A DNA stretch of 64,000 bases from Glutamicibacter arilaitensis Re117 (lineage in GTDB: Bacteria > Actinomycetota > Actinomycetes > Actinomycetales > Micrococcaceae). Both the position numbers and the translations under genes were made by a program. The stretch is taken from contig NC_014550.1 of NCBI RefSeq assembly GCF_000197735.1, positions 1,860,001 through 1,924,000 of the forward strand, in the 5' to 3' direction. A model generated the notes under the pieces. That model was given only the letters and a program-made list of their open reading frames with translations. It made no database searches and was not told the DNA's origin. Below, one piece after another: positions 1 to 8,688 of the stretch (the first letter of the stretch is position 1; each line of letters opens with the position of its first letter).

Positions 1-1
1 C

Positions 2-916
2 GATGACATGGAAGCGCTGAACGTCATCCCGCCGCAGAACTACATCGGTGCCGTGGAATCCATCCATTGGCTGGTCCCGGTTGTCGAGCAGCTGCTCGAA
101 GCGGATCTGGCCTACGTGGTTCCAGCAGGTGCCGACGGAGTGGAAGGCGATGTGTACTTCGATACCATGGGCGCGCAGAACGATGCCTGGAAGCTGGGCA
201 GCGTCTCGAACTACGACCGCGAAACCATGCTCCGCTTCTTCGCTGAACGCGGCGGAGATCCACAGCGCGCCGGCAAGCGCGACGCGTTGGATCCGCTGTT
301 GTGGCGTGCCGCGCGTGAAGGCGAACCGTCATGGGATGGCGGCAAGCTCGGTGAAGGCCGTCCCGGCTGGCACATCGAATGTTCGGTCATTGCCCGCAAG
401 ACCCTGCCGGCCCCGTTCACCGTCCAAGGCGGCGGCTCTGACCTGATCTTCCCGCACCACGAATTCTCCGCCGCGCACGCCGCTGCCGGCGATCATGCCG
501 AACTGGCCCAAACCTACGTGCACACCGGCATGGTGGGCCTGGACGGCGAAAAGATGAGCAAGTCGCTGGGCAACCTGGTGCTGGTCTCCAAGCTGCGCGC
601 GGCCGGGGTGGAGCCGGTGGCCATCCGCGCCGTACTGCTCTCCCAGCACTACCGCACCGACTGGTTCTGGACCGACGAGCTGCTTGCCGGCGCACAGCAG
701 CGGGTGGCCACCTGGCGCAAGGCATTGGAATCTGCCAGCATGCAAGACGCCCAGCAGGTAATTGCAGGCATCCGCGAGCACATGGCCAATGACCTGGATG
801 CGCCATCGGCGCTGAAGGCCATTGACCAGTGGGCAACGCAGCCTGCCAGCTCGCAGGGCGAAGGCGCTACGGCGCTGCGCGATGGCATCAACGCACTGCT
901 GGGGCTCAAGCTCTAA
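2..916 (+). CDS. mshC: Mycothiol cysteine ligase MshC, 5'-truncated by window edge
   Basis: C-terminal 304 residues of L-cysteine:1-D-myo-inosityl 2-amino-2-deoxy-alpha-D-glucopyranoside ligase, the ATP-dependent step that joins cysteine to GlcN-inositol in mycothiol synthesis (cytoplasm). The fold is that of a class I cysteinyl-tRNA synthetase. Visible motifs are WHIECSVIA, whose Cys is a zinc ligand in the family, FPHHE, and the KMSKS loop KMSKSLGN near 550-575. The tail is short and lacks the anticodon-binding domain of true CysRS, which favours MshC over CysS. The reading frame is open to the first base, so the start lies upstream; the first internal ATG at 8 is not the start. The gene faces the PAC2 gene across 33 bases, a neighbour pair I recall from other actinobacteria. 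Confidence 0.93.
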   Translation, partial: DDMEALNVIPPQNYIGAVESIHWLVPVVEQLLEADLAYVVPAGADGVEGDVYFDTMGAQNDAWKLGSVSNYDRETMLRFFAERGGDPQRAGKRDALDPLLWRAAREGEPSWDGGKLGEGRPGWHIECSVIARKTLPAPFTVQGGGSDLIFPHHEFSAAHAAAGDHAELAQTYVHTGMVGLDGEKMSKSLGNLVLVSKLRAAGVEPVAIRAVLLSQHYRTDWFWTDELLAGAQQRVATWRKALESASMQDAQQVIAGIREHMANDLDAPSALKAIDQWATQPASSQGEGATALRDGINALLGLKL

Positions 917-949
917 GCATCTGGCAAAAAGTGTTCACGGGGTCCGGCT

Positions 950-1858
950 TCAGATATCGAAGTCGGACCCTGAGCCGTCTTTGCGGTACTTGCCGCGACG
1001 GCGCAGGTAGCGCTCGAACTCGCGGGCGATGGACTCGCCGCTGGCTTCGGGCAGCTCACTGGTATCCGTAGCCTGCTCCAGCAGCGCAACGTACTTGGCC
1101 ACGTCCGGGTCCGCTGCCGCCAGCTCATCGACACCATGCTTCCAAGCCAATGCGTCTTCGCGCAGCTTCTGGTCGGGCACCGAGACCGGGATGATCTCCT
1201 CGAGCAGCTCGATGATGGCTAATTGCACCCGCGGGCTGGGGGACTGGGCCACATAGTGGGAGAGCTGCGCCCAGAGCGAGAGGCTGGGAATCCCGTACTG
1301 CTCAAACTGCACGCCGAGCACCGAAGGGATGCCCGTGGGTCCCTCATAGGTCGAGGCGCTGATCTTCAGATGCGCTTGGAGGCGCGGATCATCGCTGGCC
1401 AGCGAGGTCGGTACCGGACGGGTATGCGGTACATCGGCCAGCAAAGCGCCCAGGGTGATCACCGCATGGGCGTTATGGGTTTGGGCTTCCCTGATGATCC
1501 GCGAGCAGAAAGCCTGCCACTTGAACGTCGGTTCCACCCCGAGCACCACCAATAGGTCAGCTGCCGCGTTGGGCAAGAGGATCTTGTAGATCTCGGTGCG
1601 CGGCCACTGCACTTCCCGCCCGGTTTCGGTGCGCCGTGTCGTGGGCCGGGTGAACTGGTAGTCGTAGAAGTCGTCTTCGCCCACGGTCGCCACATGCTCA
1701 TAGGCATTGGATTCCAGCAGCAGGCGGACCGCATCGGTGGCCGCCGAGCCGGCATCATTCCACCCCTCGAAGGCAGCCAAGACGATGGTGGGACGGATCT
1801 CATGCTGGGTCTTGGCGATATAGCTGTTCAGCGTCGGGGCGTGGTATTCCTCGTTCAT
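950..1858 (-). CDS. PAC2 family protein (proteasome-assembly-chaperone-like)
   Basis: 302-residue PAC2-family protein. The hallmark is the early segment IVLAAFEGWNDAGSAATDA, followed by an alpha/beta core with LLVVLGVEPTFKWQAF and a Ser/Thr-rich middle (STYEGPTGIPSVLG). The family is named after a eukaryotic proteasome assembly chaperone; bacterial members are common in actinobacteria and their role is not established. The start at 1858 is chosen because AAGGAG lies 7 bases upstream; a longer frame from 1879 would bury this ribosome site. Its C-terminus is Arg/Lys rich (EFERYLRRRGKYRK). It is convergent with mshC and lies about 3 kb from a pupylation locus that has no proteasome genes, so a role in 20S assembly is unlikely here. 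Confidence 0.85.
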   Translation of the reverse strand: MNEEYHAPTLNSYIAKTQHEIRPTIVLAAFEGWNDAGSAATDAVRLLLESNAYEHVATVGEDDFYDYQFTRPTTRRTETGREVQWPRTEIYKILLPNAAADLLVVLGVEPTFKWQAFCSRIIREAQTHNAHAVITLGALLADVPHTRPVPTSLASDDPRLQAHLKISASTYEGPTGIPSVLGVQFEQYGIPSLSLWAQLSHYVAQSPSPRVQLAIIELLEEIIPVSVPDQKLREDALAWKHGVDELAAADPDVAKYVALLEQATDTSELPEASGESIAREFERYLRRRGKYRKDGSGSDFDI

Positions 1859-1942
1859 TTCAAGACTCCTTAGCAGCACTGGAGCTCATCGGCGTGGCTA
1901 GCCGAAGCGGCTTAGCCCCACTCTTCCATCTAGAATGGACTC

Positions 1943-2656
1943 ATGCCAAGCACCAGTTTTGACTTTGACGCCGGAAGCGAGAGCCCCGTCCCACACGCTG
2001 TCCTGTGGGATATGGATGGAACGCTGATCGATACCGAGCCCTATTGGCTTGCCGCCGAAGACCAGCTGGTGAGATCCCACGGCGGAACCTGGAGCCATGA
2101 ACAGGGACTGGCACTGGTCGGCAACGCCCTGCCAGATGGCGCCCGCGCCCTGCAGCAAGCCGGCGTGAAGCTGGAAATCCGAGAAATCATCGACTGGCTC
2201 TCCGCGCAGGTTGTCGCAGGCATCCGCCGCGAAATTCCGTGGCGCCCGGGAGCGAGGGAACTGCTGGCCGCTTGCAAGGAAGCTGGCATTCCCCAGGCCT
2301 TGGTGACCATGTCCGAGCGCAGCATCGTCGATGAACTGATGCTCAACATCCCTGCCGGCACCTTCCAAGCCAGCGTCACCGGCGAAGAAGTCGAGCAGGG
2401 CAAGCCGCACCCTGAACCTTACCTGGCCGGCCTGGAACTGCTCAGCGAATACACCGGCCGGGACCTGGTACCGGCCAAGTGCATCGGTTTTGAGGATTCG
2501 GTGCCCGGCATCGCTTCGGCCTCGGCGGCCGGATTGCATGCGGTGCTGATTCCCAATGCCACCGATCCCGGAGCGGGCAATTGGCGCCGGATCGACAGCT
2601 TGGAATCCGTAGATGTGCAGGAAATGACTCGATGGTTGGTGCAGGTTAGCGCGTGA
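1943..2656 (+). CDS. HAD-superfamily hydrolase, beta-phosphoglucomutase-like
   Basis: 237-residue haloacid-dehalogenase hydrolase of subfamily I. Motif I is DMDGTLID (nucleophile and acid/base Asp, residues 23-30), motif II is the Thr in ALVTMS, motif III the Lys in EQGKPHPEPYL, and motif IV GFEDSVPGI with an acidic pair. The helical cap after motif I (E-x-x-W...) is like beta-phosphoglucomutase and 2-deoxyglucose-6-phosphate phosphatases. The substrate, probably a small sugar phosphate, cannot be told from sequence. The stop codon overlaps the GTG of the next gene (GTGA), so the two are translationally coupled and likely one operon with the protease and TrmI genes that follow. Confidence 0.85.
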   Translation: MPSTSFDFDAGSESPVPHAVLWDMDGTLIDTEPYWLAAEDQLVRSHGGTWSHEQGLALVGNALPDGARALQQAGVKLEIREIIDWLSAQVVAGIRREIPWRPGARELLAACKEAGIPQALVTMSERSIVDELMLNIPAGTFQASVTGEEVEQGKPHPEPYLAGLELLSEYTGRDLVPAKCIGFEDSVPGIASASAAGLHAVLIPNATDPGAGNWRRIDSLESVDVQEMTRWLVQVSA

Positions 2657-3780
2657 GCGACACTCAAGAAAAGTCCCCGGGAATCAAGCTGGGGCGTATC
2701 GGCGGAGTTCCGGTCTACCTGTCCAGCTCGTGGTTCATCATCACCGCGGTGATCACCTTCAGCGTTGGCATGCAGCTGGCGCGCGGGGGAGTCATCCCTC
2801 CGCTGAACGCCTACCTGATGGGCCTGTCCTGTGCGGTGGCCATAGCCGTGGCAGTGCTGATCCACGAGGTGGCGCACGCGATGACCGCGCGCGCCTTCAA
2901 ATGGCCTGATGCGCACATCGTGCTCACGCTCATGGGCGGGCACACCCAGTTCGGTTCCTTCAAAGCCAAGCCCGGCGCCTCGCTTTGGGTGGCCCTGTCC
3001 GGTCCGCTATCCAACTTCGTCCTAGCCGGCCTGGGCTGGCTGGTCATGGAGAATATCCAGCTTGGCGTCTACCCGAACCTGCTGCTGGACTTCTTCGTCT
3101 ACGCAAACCTGCTGCTCGGCGCCTTCAACGCACTGCCCGGACTGCCGCTGGATGGTGGGCGCCTGGTGGAGTCGATCGTCTGGAAGGCGACCGGCTCGCA
3201 ATTCAAGGGCACCATCGCCTCGTGCTGGGTTGGCCGGGTCATTGCCGTAGGAATCGTCTTCTACTTCGTGCTGCTGCCATTCTTGCGCGGGCAGCAGCCG
3301 CAGATCATCACCGTGGTGGTCGGCATCATGGTGGCAATGTTCATGTGGCAGGCTACCACGCAGCTGATCGGTCACTCCAAGATGATGCTGAACCTGCCTA
3401 CCGTGATCGCCTCGGATCTGATGAGCCCGGCCTCGGCCATGGTCTCCCATGCGATGGTTTCCGACGTGCTCAGCCGCAAGGCCGCCCGCGGGGGAGAAAT
3501 CATCCTGGTTGATCCCAAGGGCATGCCGGTAGGCGTGATCGATGCTCAGGCTTTAGCCAAGGTGGATCCACGCCAGGGCGGCAACGTGCCGGCCTTGGCC
3601 GTCTCCCGGGCCTTGGGTCAAGGCGCCATTGTGGCCGAGGAATCAGATGGCCGTGCGCTGATCGACTACCTGGCCAGCGTTGAAAGCGCCGAATACGCGG
3701 TGATCAGCGCCAGCGGCCACGTAGTGGGCCTGCTGCACCAGCGCGAGATCATCAAGGCCGTCACCGGCCGCCGCAAGTAA
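2653..3780 (+). CDS. Site-2 protease family intramembrane metalloprotease (M50)
   Basis: 375-residue multi-pass membrane protein of the M50/S2P family. The zinc-binding HEVAH lies at residues 71-75 in a hydrophobic helix and the third ligand motif PLDGGR has its Asp near residue 167. The N-terminal IPVYLSSSW-like stretch (GGVPVYLSSSWFII) is typical of group III S2Ps. The C-terminal 130 residues resemble a pair of CBS modules (MSPASAMVSHAMVSDVL...), as in archaeal and actinobacterial S2Ps that sense nucleotides. Substrates, usually anti-sigma factors or membrane regulators, are unknown. The GTG start overlaps the preceding HAD stop by four bases. Related to but not the same as Rip1, which has a PDZ domain rather than CBS. 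Confidence 0.9.
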   Translation: MSDTQEKSPGIKLGRIGGVPVYLSSSWFIITAVITFSVGMQLARGGVIPPLNAYLMGLSCAVAIAVAVLIHEVAHAMTARAFKWPDAHIVLTLMGGHTQFGSFKAKPGASLWVALSGPLSNFVLAGLGWLVMENIQLGVYPNLLLDFFVYANLLLGAFNALPGLPLDGGRLVESIVWKATGSQFKGTIASCWVGRVIAVGIVFYFVLLPFLRGQQPQIITVVVGIMVAMFMWQATTQLIGHSKMMLNLPTVIASDLMSPASAMVSHAMVSDVLSRKAARGGEIILVDPKGMPVGVIDAQALAKVDPRQGGNVPALAVSRALGQGAIVAEESDGRALIDYLASVESAEYAVISASGHVVGLLHQREIIKAVTGRRK

Positions 3781-3822
3781 ACTTTAAACAGACTTCAAAG
3801 CACCAAGAAAAGGATCACATCA

Positions 3823-4884
3823 GTGAGCGAAGCTAAGAGCCAGGCACCCCACGGAGCGGCAGCCCGCCGCGGCCCATTCCGTGTAGGGGACCGCGTGCAG
3901 CTGACCGACGAGAAGCGCCGGATCAACACCATCACCTTGCAGCGCGGGGGAGAATTCCACACCCACAAGGGCGTGCTGCCGCACGAGGACATCATCGGGT
4001 TGCCCGAGGGTTCGGTCATCGAGAACATCGATGGTTTCCGCTACCAGGCCCTGCGCCCGCTGGCCAAGGACTTCGTGCTCTCCATGCCTCGCGGCGCGAC
4101 CGTGGTCTACCCGAAGGACGCCGCGCAGATCGTGCAGTTCGGCGACATCTTCCCCGGCGCCCGCGTCGTGGAAGCCGGCGTCGGCTCCGGCGCGCTGTCC
4201 ATCTCGCTGCTTCGCGCGGTCGGCGACGAAGGATTCCTGCACTCCTTTGAACGCCGCGAAGAATTCGCTGATATCGCACGCGGAAACATCTCGACGGTAT
4301 TCGGCGGCGAGCACCCATCGTGGAAGATCTCCATCGGAGACTTCCAGGACCGGGTCGTTGAGCTCGAAGAACCGGGCAGCATCGATCGTGTGGTGCTCGA
4401 TATGCTCAGCCCATGGGAATGCCTGGATGCGGTAGCTACCGTGCTGGCTCCGGGCGGGGTTTGGACCAACTACGTTTCCTCGGTCACCCAGATGTCCCGC
4501 GTGGTCGAAGCGATTCGCGCCTCGGGCCAGTTCACCGAACCTGAATGCTTCGAAACCCTGGTGCGTGGCTGGCATGTGGATGGCCTGGCAGTCCGTCCGG
4601 ATCACCGCATGGTCGCACACACCGCATTCCTGATCACCTGCCGCCGCCTGGCGGACTCGGCCGATGGCATCCCCAAGGCCAAGCGCATCAAGGAGCACTC
4701 CTACTCGGATGAGGATTTGAGCGCCTGGACCCGCGATCACTCCGAAGAGGAGTGGACCGCCGAAGCCCTGGGCGAACGCGGCCTGTCGGATAAGAAGCTG
4801 CGCCGCGCCGCCCGCGATGCAAACCAGTCGGTACGCGTGCGCGCCGGCGAAGAAGGCACCGAAGACGCTGGAGCCGAAGCCTAA
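3823..4884 (+). CDS. trmI: tRNA (adenine-58-N1)-methyltransferase TrmI
   Basis: 353-residue SAM-dependent enzyme that makes m1A58 in the T-loop of tRNA. It has the N-terminal small beta domain (FRVGDRVQLTDEKRR...) and then the Rossmann core with motif I EAGVGSGALS at residues 117-126, the acidic end of the next strand in SFERREEF, and the D-x-x-x-P-W motif LDMLSPWE. The GTG start at 3823 has an AAAAGG ribosome site 9 bases upstream. The C-terminal 90 residues are charged and low-complexity, a tail usual in actinobacterial members. It lies 42 bases after the protease gene and directly upstream of arc, the order known from Mycobacterium and Streptomyces pupylation loci. Confidence 0.93.
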   Translation: MSEAKSQAPHGAAARRGPFRVGDRVQLTDEKRRINTITLQRGGEFHTHKGVLPHEDIIGLPEGSVIENIDGFRYQALRPLAKDFVLSMPRGATVVYPKDAAQIVQFGDIFPGARVVEAGVGSGALSISLLRAVGDEGFLHSFERREEFADIARGNISTVFGGEHPSWKISIGDFQDRVVELEEPGSIDRVVLDMLSPWECLDAVATVLAPGGVWTNYVSSVTQMSRVVEAIRASGQFTEPECFETLVRGWHVDGLAVRPDHRMVAHTAFLITCRRLADSADGIPKAKRIKEHSYSDEDLSAWTRDHSEEEWTAEALGERGLSDKKLRRAARDANQSVRVRAGEEGTEDAGAEA

Positions 4885-4928
4885 ACGGGACCATGGTATT
4901 GGGAATTTTGTGTCTCAATATATGACAT

Positions 4929-4959
4929 CAGGCCCCGGGTGTTCTGCGCTCGGGGCCTG
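4929..4959 (+). terminator. Hairpin between trmI and arc
   Basis: Nine-base arms CAGGCCCCG and CGGGGCCTG separate a 13-base loop. There is no T run after it. It may end the upstream operon or attenuate read-through into arc. A TAGGAT box at 4967-4972 just after it could be the -10 of an arc promoter, but no good -35 is visible. Confidence 0.5.
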
Positions 4960-5059
4960 CAGTTCCTAGGATGGAAGTAAGCCGGTGCGCCACGCACCGC
5001 AAAAAACCTCATCGGAGCAAAAACCGCTCTCGGTGACGTTGGATGTTGGAGGTTGGAAC

Positions 5060-6742
5060 GTGAACGAAAATCGCGAGGCAGAGGAATTAGCCCAGCGGCT
5101 GCAGATGACCGAACGTCAGGTCAACGTGCTACGCGACAAGAATCGCAACCTCGACAAGCAACTGGCCGGGATCAGCGGGAACAACCAGCGCCTGGTCGCG
5201 CTGCTTGAGACCACTCGCGAACAGATCATCAACCTGAAGTCCGCGCTGGAAAAAGACGGCGATACCCCCTTCAGCCACGGCACCATCGTGGCCAAACACC
5301 CGCGTAAGCACCCTGAACCGGGGATGGGCATTGAATCCACCGGCGCCCAGTCGCTGGACGTGATCTATTCGGGACGCAAAATGCGCGTTTCGCTCAGCCC
5401 GTTGCTGGACTTCGACAAGCTGGTCATCGGCCAGCAGGTGCTGCTCAATGAAGCACTGGTCATCGTCGCAGCCTTGGGCTTCGAAGAAACCGGTGAACTG
5501 GTCACCGTCAAGGAAGTGCTGGAAAACCACCACGCGGTAGTCATGGCCCGCGCCGATGACCAGCGGGTCATCGAACTGGCCGGACCGTTGCGCGAGATGC
5601 ACCTGCGCGTCGGCGACCAGCTGAGCATCGACGGGCGCACCGGTATGGCCGTATCCCGCGTGCAGCTGACCGACATGCAGTCCCTGGTGCTCGAAGAAGT
5701 CCCGGATATCGCGTATTCGGACATCGGTGGGCTGAACTCCCAGATCGAAGCCATCAAGGATTCGGTGGAGCTGCCCTTCACCCACCCAGAGCTCTACCGC
5801 GAACACGGGTTGAGCGCGCCCAAGGGCATCTTGCTCTACGGCCCTCCAGGTTGCGGCAAGACACTGATCGCCAAGGCCGTGGCACACTCCTTGGCCCAGC
5901 GCGTGGTCGAACGCAAGGAAGGTACCAATAACCGCAGCTACTTCCTGAACATCAAGGGCCCGGAGCTGTTGGACAAGTACGTCGGTGAAACCGAACGCCA
6001 TATCCGGCTGATCTTTGCCCGCGCCCGCGAAAAGGCCTTGCACGGGGACCCGGTCGTGGTGTTCTTCGACGAAATGGAAGCATTGTTCCGCACCCGCGGC
6101 ACCGGTGTCTCTTCGGATGTGGAAACCACCATCGTTCCGCAGCTGCTGGCTGAAATCGATGGCGTGGAGCGCCTGGACAACGTCATTGTCATTGGCGCCT
6201 CCAACCGCGAAGACATGATCGATCCGGCGATCCTGCGCCCAGGACGCCTGGATGTGAAGATCAAGATCCGCCGCCCCGATGCCGAAGGTGCAGCAGAGAT
6301 CTTCAGCAAGTACCTGACCACCGATCTGCCGCTGCACCCCGAGGAGCTGGCCGCGGACGGCGAAGATGCCCGTGCCACCATTGAACGCATGATCCGCGGG
6401 ACCGTGCAGGCGATGTACTCCACCGAGAAAATCAACGAGTTCCTGGAAGTCACCTACATCACCGGGGCCACCGAAGTGCTCTATTTCAAGGACTTCGCCT
6501 CGGGCGCGGTGATCCACAACATCGTGGACCGGGCCAAGAAGCACGCCATCAAGGCACTGATCACCGAGCAGCAGCGCGGCCTGAAGATGGAGTACCTGCT
6601 GCGTGCGGTACGCGAAGAATTCGCCGAACACGAAGACATGCCCAACACCACCAACCCGGATGACTGGGCCCGTATTTCCGGACGCAAGGGCGAACGCATC
6701 AGCAATATCCGTTCCCTGGTCAACCAGCAGGCCAGCAAATGA
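5060..6742 (+). CDS. arc: Proteasome-like AAA+ ATPase Arc/Mpa, without the proteasome-docking tail
   Basis: 560-residue AAA+ unfoldase that recognises pupylated proteins. An N-terminal coiled coil (residues about 5-70) is followed by two OB domains, then the ATPase with Walker A GPPGCGKT at 261-268, Walker B VVFFDE ending at 337-338, and the arginine-finger region [11 protein letters not shown]. The start is set at GTG 5060 because GGAGG sits 7 bases upstream; a longer in-frame start at 4985 exists. The protein ends [10 protein letters not shown], right after the conserved [14 protein letters not shown] block; mycobacterial Mpa continues about 20 residues to a terminal GQYL that opens the 20S proteasome. 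That tail is missing here, in keeping with the absence of prcBA downstream. The stop overlaps dop (ATGA). Confidence 0.95.
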   Translation: MNENREAEELAQRLQMTERQVNVLRDKNRNLDKQLAGISGNNQRLVALLETTREQIINLKSALEKDGDTPFSHGTIVAKHPRKHPEPGMGIESTGAQSLDVIYSGRKMRVSLSPLLDFDKLVIGQQVLLNEALVIVAALGFEETGELVTVKEVLENHHAVVMARADDQRVIELAGPLREMHLRVGDQLSIDGRTGMAVSRVQLTDMQSLVLEEVPDIAYSDIGGLNSQIEAIKDSVELPFTHPELYREHGLSAPKGILLYGPPGCGKTLIAKAVAHSLAQRVVERKEGTNNRSYFLNIKGPELLDKYVGETERHIRLIFARAREKALHGDPVVVFFDEMEALFRTRGTGVSSDVETTIVPQLLAEIDGVERLDNVIVIGASNREDMIDPAILRPGRLDVKIKIRRPDAEGAAEIFSKYLTTDLPLHPEELAADGEDARATIERMIRGTVQAMYSTEKINEFLEVTYITGATEVLYFKDFASGAVIHNIVDRAKKHAIKALITEQQRGLKMEYLLRAVREEFAEHEDMPNTTNPDDWARISGRKGERISNIRSLVNQQASK

Positions 6743-8358
6743 GCGCGCGTCGGCTAGTTGGTCTGGAAACCGAATACGGAATTATCCGCCCGAGCATGCC
6801 GAAGGCCAATTCCACGGTGCTTTCGGCGCAGATTGTCGATGCCTACGCGCAGCTGGTTGCCGAGCAGGACTCGGCCGCCAAGGCCGCCCGCTGGGACTAC
6901 ACCGACGAGTCTCCTTTGCAAGATGCCCGCGGCTTTGCCATGGACCGCGACCAAGCCCACCCCAGCCAGCTGACCGATGTTGAACCGGGGCTGGAGGACG
7001 AGGAAGGCATCTGGACCGCCGAGTCCATTGCCTTGGATGGCAACGACGCGCATGTGGGATCCACGCTGTACCAGGAGAAGGATTCCACCGATGTGGTGAT
7101 GAACATGGTGCTGGGCAACGGCGCGCGCCTGTACGTGGACCACGCCCACCCCGAGTATTCCAGCCCCGAATCAATGACTCCGCGCGATGCGGTGCTCTGG
7201 GACCAGGCCGGCGATGAGGTGATGCGCCGGGCAGCTGCCACCGCGCAGCGCCTGGGCAGCGGTGAGCTGCTGCTGTACAAGAACAACACCGATAACAAGT
7301 CGGTCTCCTACGGGTCGCATGAGAATTACCTGATGCCGCGCGATGTCGAGTTCTCCTCGATTGCCAGCGGGCTGACCCCGTTCTTCGCCAGCCGGCAGAT
7401 CTTCTGCGGGGCTGGCCGCGTGGGCCAGGGGATGCTCAACGAGCGTGCCTCCTTCCAGATTTCCCAGCGCGCGGACTTCTTCGAAGCTGAGGTGGGCCTG
7501 GAAACCACGGTGAACCGTCCGATCATCAACACCCGCGATGAACCGCATGCCAATTGGGACAAGTACCGCCGGCTGCACGTGATCATCGGGGATGCGAACC
7601 TGGGCCAGATCTCCACGCTGTTGCGGGTGGGCACCACCAATTTGGTGCTCAGCCTGATTGAGGCGGGGATGGCTCCGCGTTTGGAACTGGAAGAGCCGGT
7701 TGTTGCACTGCAACAAATCAGCCACGACCCGACCTTGAAGACCAAGGTCCGGTTGCGTGGCGGAGTTCAGCTGAGCGCCATCGAAATCCAGCGCCATTAC
7801 CTGCAGGCGGCAGAAAACTATTGTGCAGATCGTGGCATCGATGATCCAGATACCACCGAGATCCTCAACCGCTGGGCCGAGATTCTGGATATGCTCGAGC
7901 GTGATCCGATGGAAGCAGCGGACCAGGTCGACTGGATCGCCAAATACAAGCTGATTACTTCCTTCACCGCACGCCACCAGCTATCGCTTGCCGATCCGCG
8001 CGTGGCCATGATGGACCTGCAATGGGCTGACCTGCGCACCGATAAGGGCCTGTACTACCGGATGGCTGAACGCGGAGCGATCCAGGGCCTGTTCAGCCAG
8101 GAACAGATCAACCAGGCGGTGGCCAATCCGCCGGAGGATACCCGCGCCTACCTGCGCGGCATGACCCTGCAGCGCTACGCACCCTTCGTGGTGGCGGCGA
8201 ACTGGGACGCACTGTCCTTTGCGGTTCCCGGGGCCCGGAAGATCAGCCGGTTCCACATGCCTGAACCGCTGCGCGGAACCCGGAACCAGATTGGCGAGCT
8301 CTTCGAGGCGCAGCTGGAGATTGCGGAATTTATCGACGAATTGGCAAGGCGTCGCTAA
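6739..8358 (+). CDS. dop: Pup deamidase/depupylase Dop
   Basis: 539-residue member of the glutamine-synthetase-like carboxylate-amine ligase fold. Dop converts the C-terminal Gln of Pup to Glu and also removes Pup from substrates. The signature start is [12 protein letters not shown] (metal-binding Glu), with [10 protein letters not shown] and the NTRDEPHA block shared with PafA. It is longer than PafA through an insertion near residues 40-85 (the Dop loop region), which separates it from the ligase. The ATG overlaps the arc stop by four bases, and pup follows 66 bases later. Confidence 0.95.
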   Translation: MSARRLVGLETEYGIIRPSMPKANSTVLSAQIVDAYAQLVAEQDSAAKAARWDYTDESPLQDARGFAMDRDQAHPSQLTDVEPGLEDEEGIWTAESIALDGNDAHVGSTLYQEKDSTDVVMNMVLGNGARLYVDHAHPEYSSPESMTPRDAVLWDQAGDEVMRRAAATAQRLGSGELLLYKNNTDNKSVSYGSHENYLMPRDVEFSSIASGLTPFFASRQIFCGAGRVGQGMLNERASFQISQRADFFEAEVGLETTVNRPIINTRDEPHANWDKYRRLHVIIGDANLGQISTLLRVGTTNLVLSLIEAGMAPRLELEEPVVALQQISHDPTLKTKVRLRGGVQLSAIEIQRHYLQAAENYCADRGIDDPDTTEILNRWAEILDMLERDPMEAADQVDWIAKYKLITSFTARHQLSLADPRVAMMDLQWADLRTDKGLYYRMAERGAIQGLFSQEQINQAVANPPEDTRAYLRGMTLQRYAPFVVAANWDALSFAVPGARKISRFHMPEPLRGTRNQIGELFEAQLEIAEFIDELARRR

Positions 8359-8424
8359 TCGGCGCAGAATAGGCATGAGTCCTGGTGCGTAATTCCGGGA
8401 CGCACTACTTCTTAGGAGAAAACG

Positions 8425-8610
8425 ATGACTCAGGAAAGCTTCTCGGCTCGCCGCAACACCCAGAACCAGCAGACCGAAGCAGAACAGGTCCAGGTGAACA
8501 CCACCGGCCAGTCCGCTGGCGTCGATGACCTGCTCGATGAAATCGACTCGGTGCTGGAATCCAACGCTGAAGAGTTCGTTCGCGGTTTCGTGCAAAAGGG
8601 CGGCCAGTAA
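8425..8610 (+). CDS. pup: Prokaryotic ubiquitin-like protein Pup
   Basis: 61-residue intrinsically disordered tag protein. The polar, Gln-rich N-terminal half is followed by the helix-forming segment VDDLLDEIDSVLESNAEEFV that docks on the Arc coiled coil and on PafA. It ends VQKGGQ, so it is made in the Gln form and needs Dop deamidation before PafA can attach it to lysines. AGGAGA lies 5 bases before the ATG. Size and C-terminus are exactly as in the family. Confidence 0.97.
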   Translation: MTQESFSARRNTQNQQTEAEQVQVNTTGQSAGVDDLLDEIDSVLESNAEEFVRGFVQKGGQ

Positions 8611-8640
8611 GCCCAACGGGCTGAAAGCATTGAAAGTCGA

Positions 8641-8663
8641 GTTCTGCCTCAAAGGCGCAGAAC
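8641..8663 (+). other. Hairpin in the pup-pafA gap
   Basis: The arms GTTCTG and CAGAAC close a short, partly bulged hairpin in the 78-base gap between pup and pafA. In proteasome-bearing actinobacteria prcB and prcA sit between these genes. The hairpin could trim or stabilise pup mRNA relative to pafA; this is inference. Confidence 0.35.
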
Positions 8664-8688
8664 CGCAGTTGAGGGGAAGTAGCTACGC

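Noticed and set aside
4986..5001. 16-base identity between the region before arc and the start of the GntR gene (38167-38182)
   Set aside because: One shared 16-mer on either strand is about what chance predicts in 64 kb; no larger similarity surrounds it.
4985..5059. N-terminal extension of Arc from GTG 4985
   Set aside because: The GTG at 5060 has GGAGG at ideal distance, and the coiled coil starts right after it; the extension is not needed for the fold.
5129..6631. 500-codon open frame antisense to arc
   Set aside because: Shadow of the Arc ATPase gene; the sense strand carries Walker A and B motifs and a good ribosome site.
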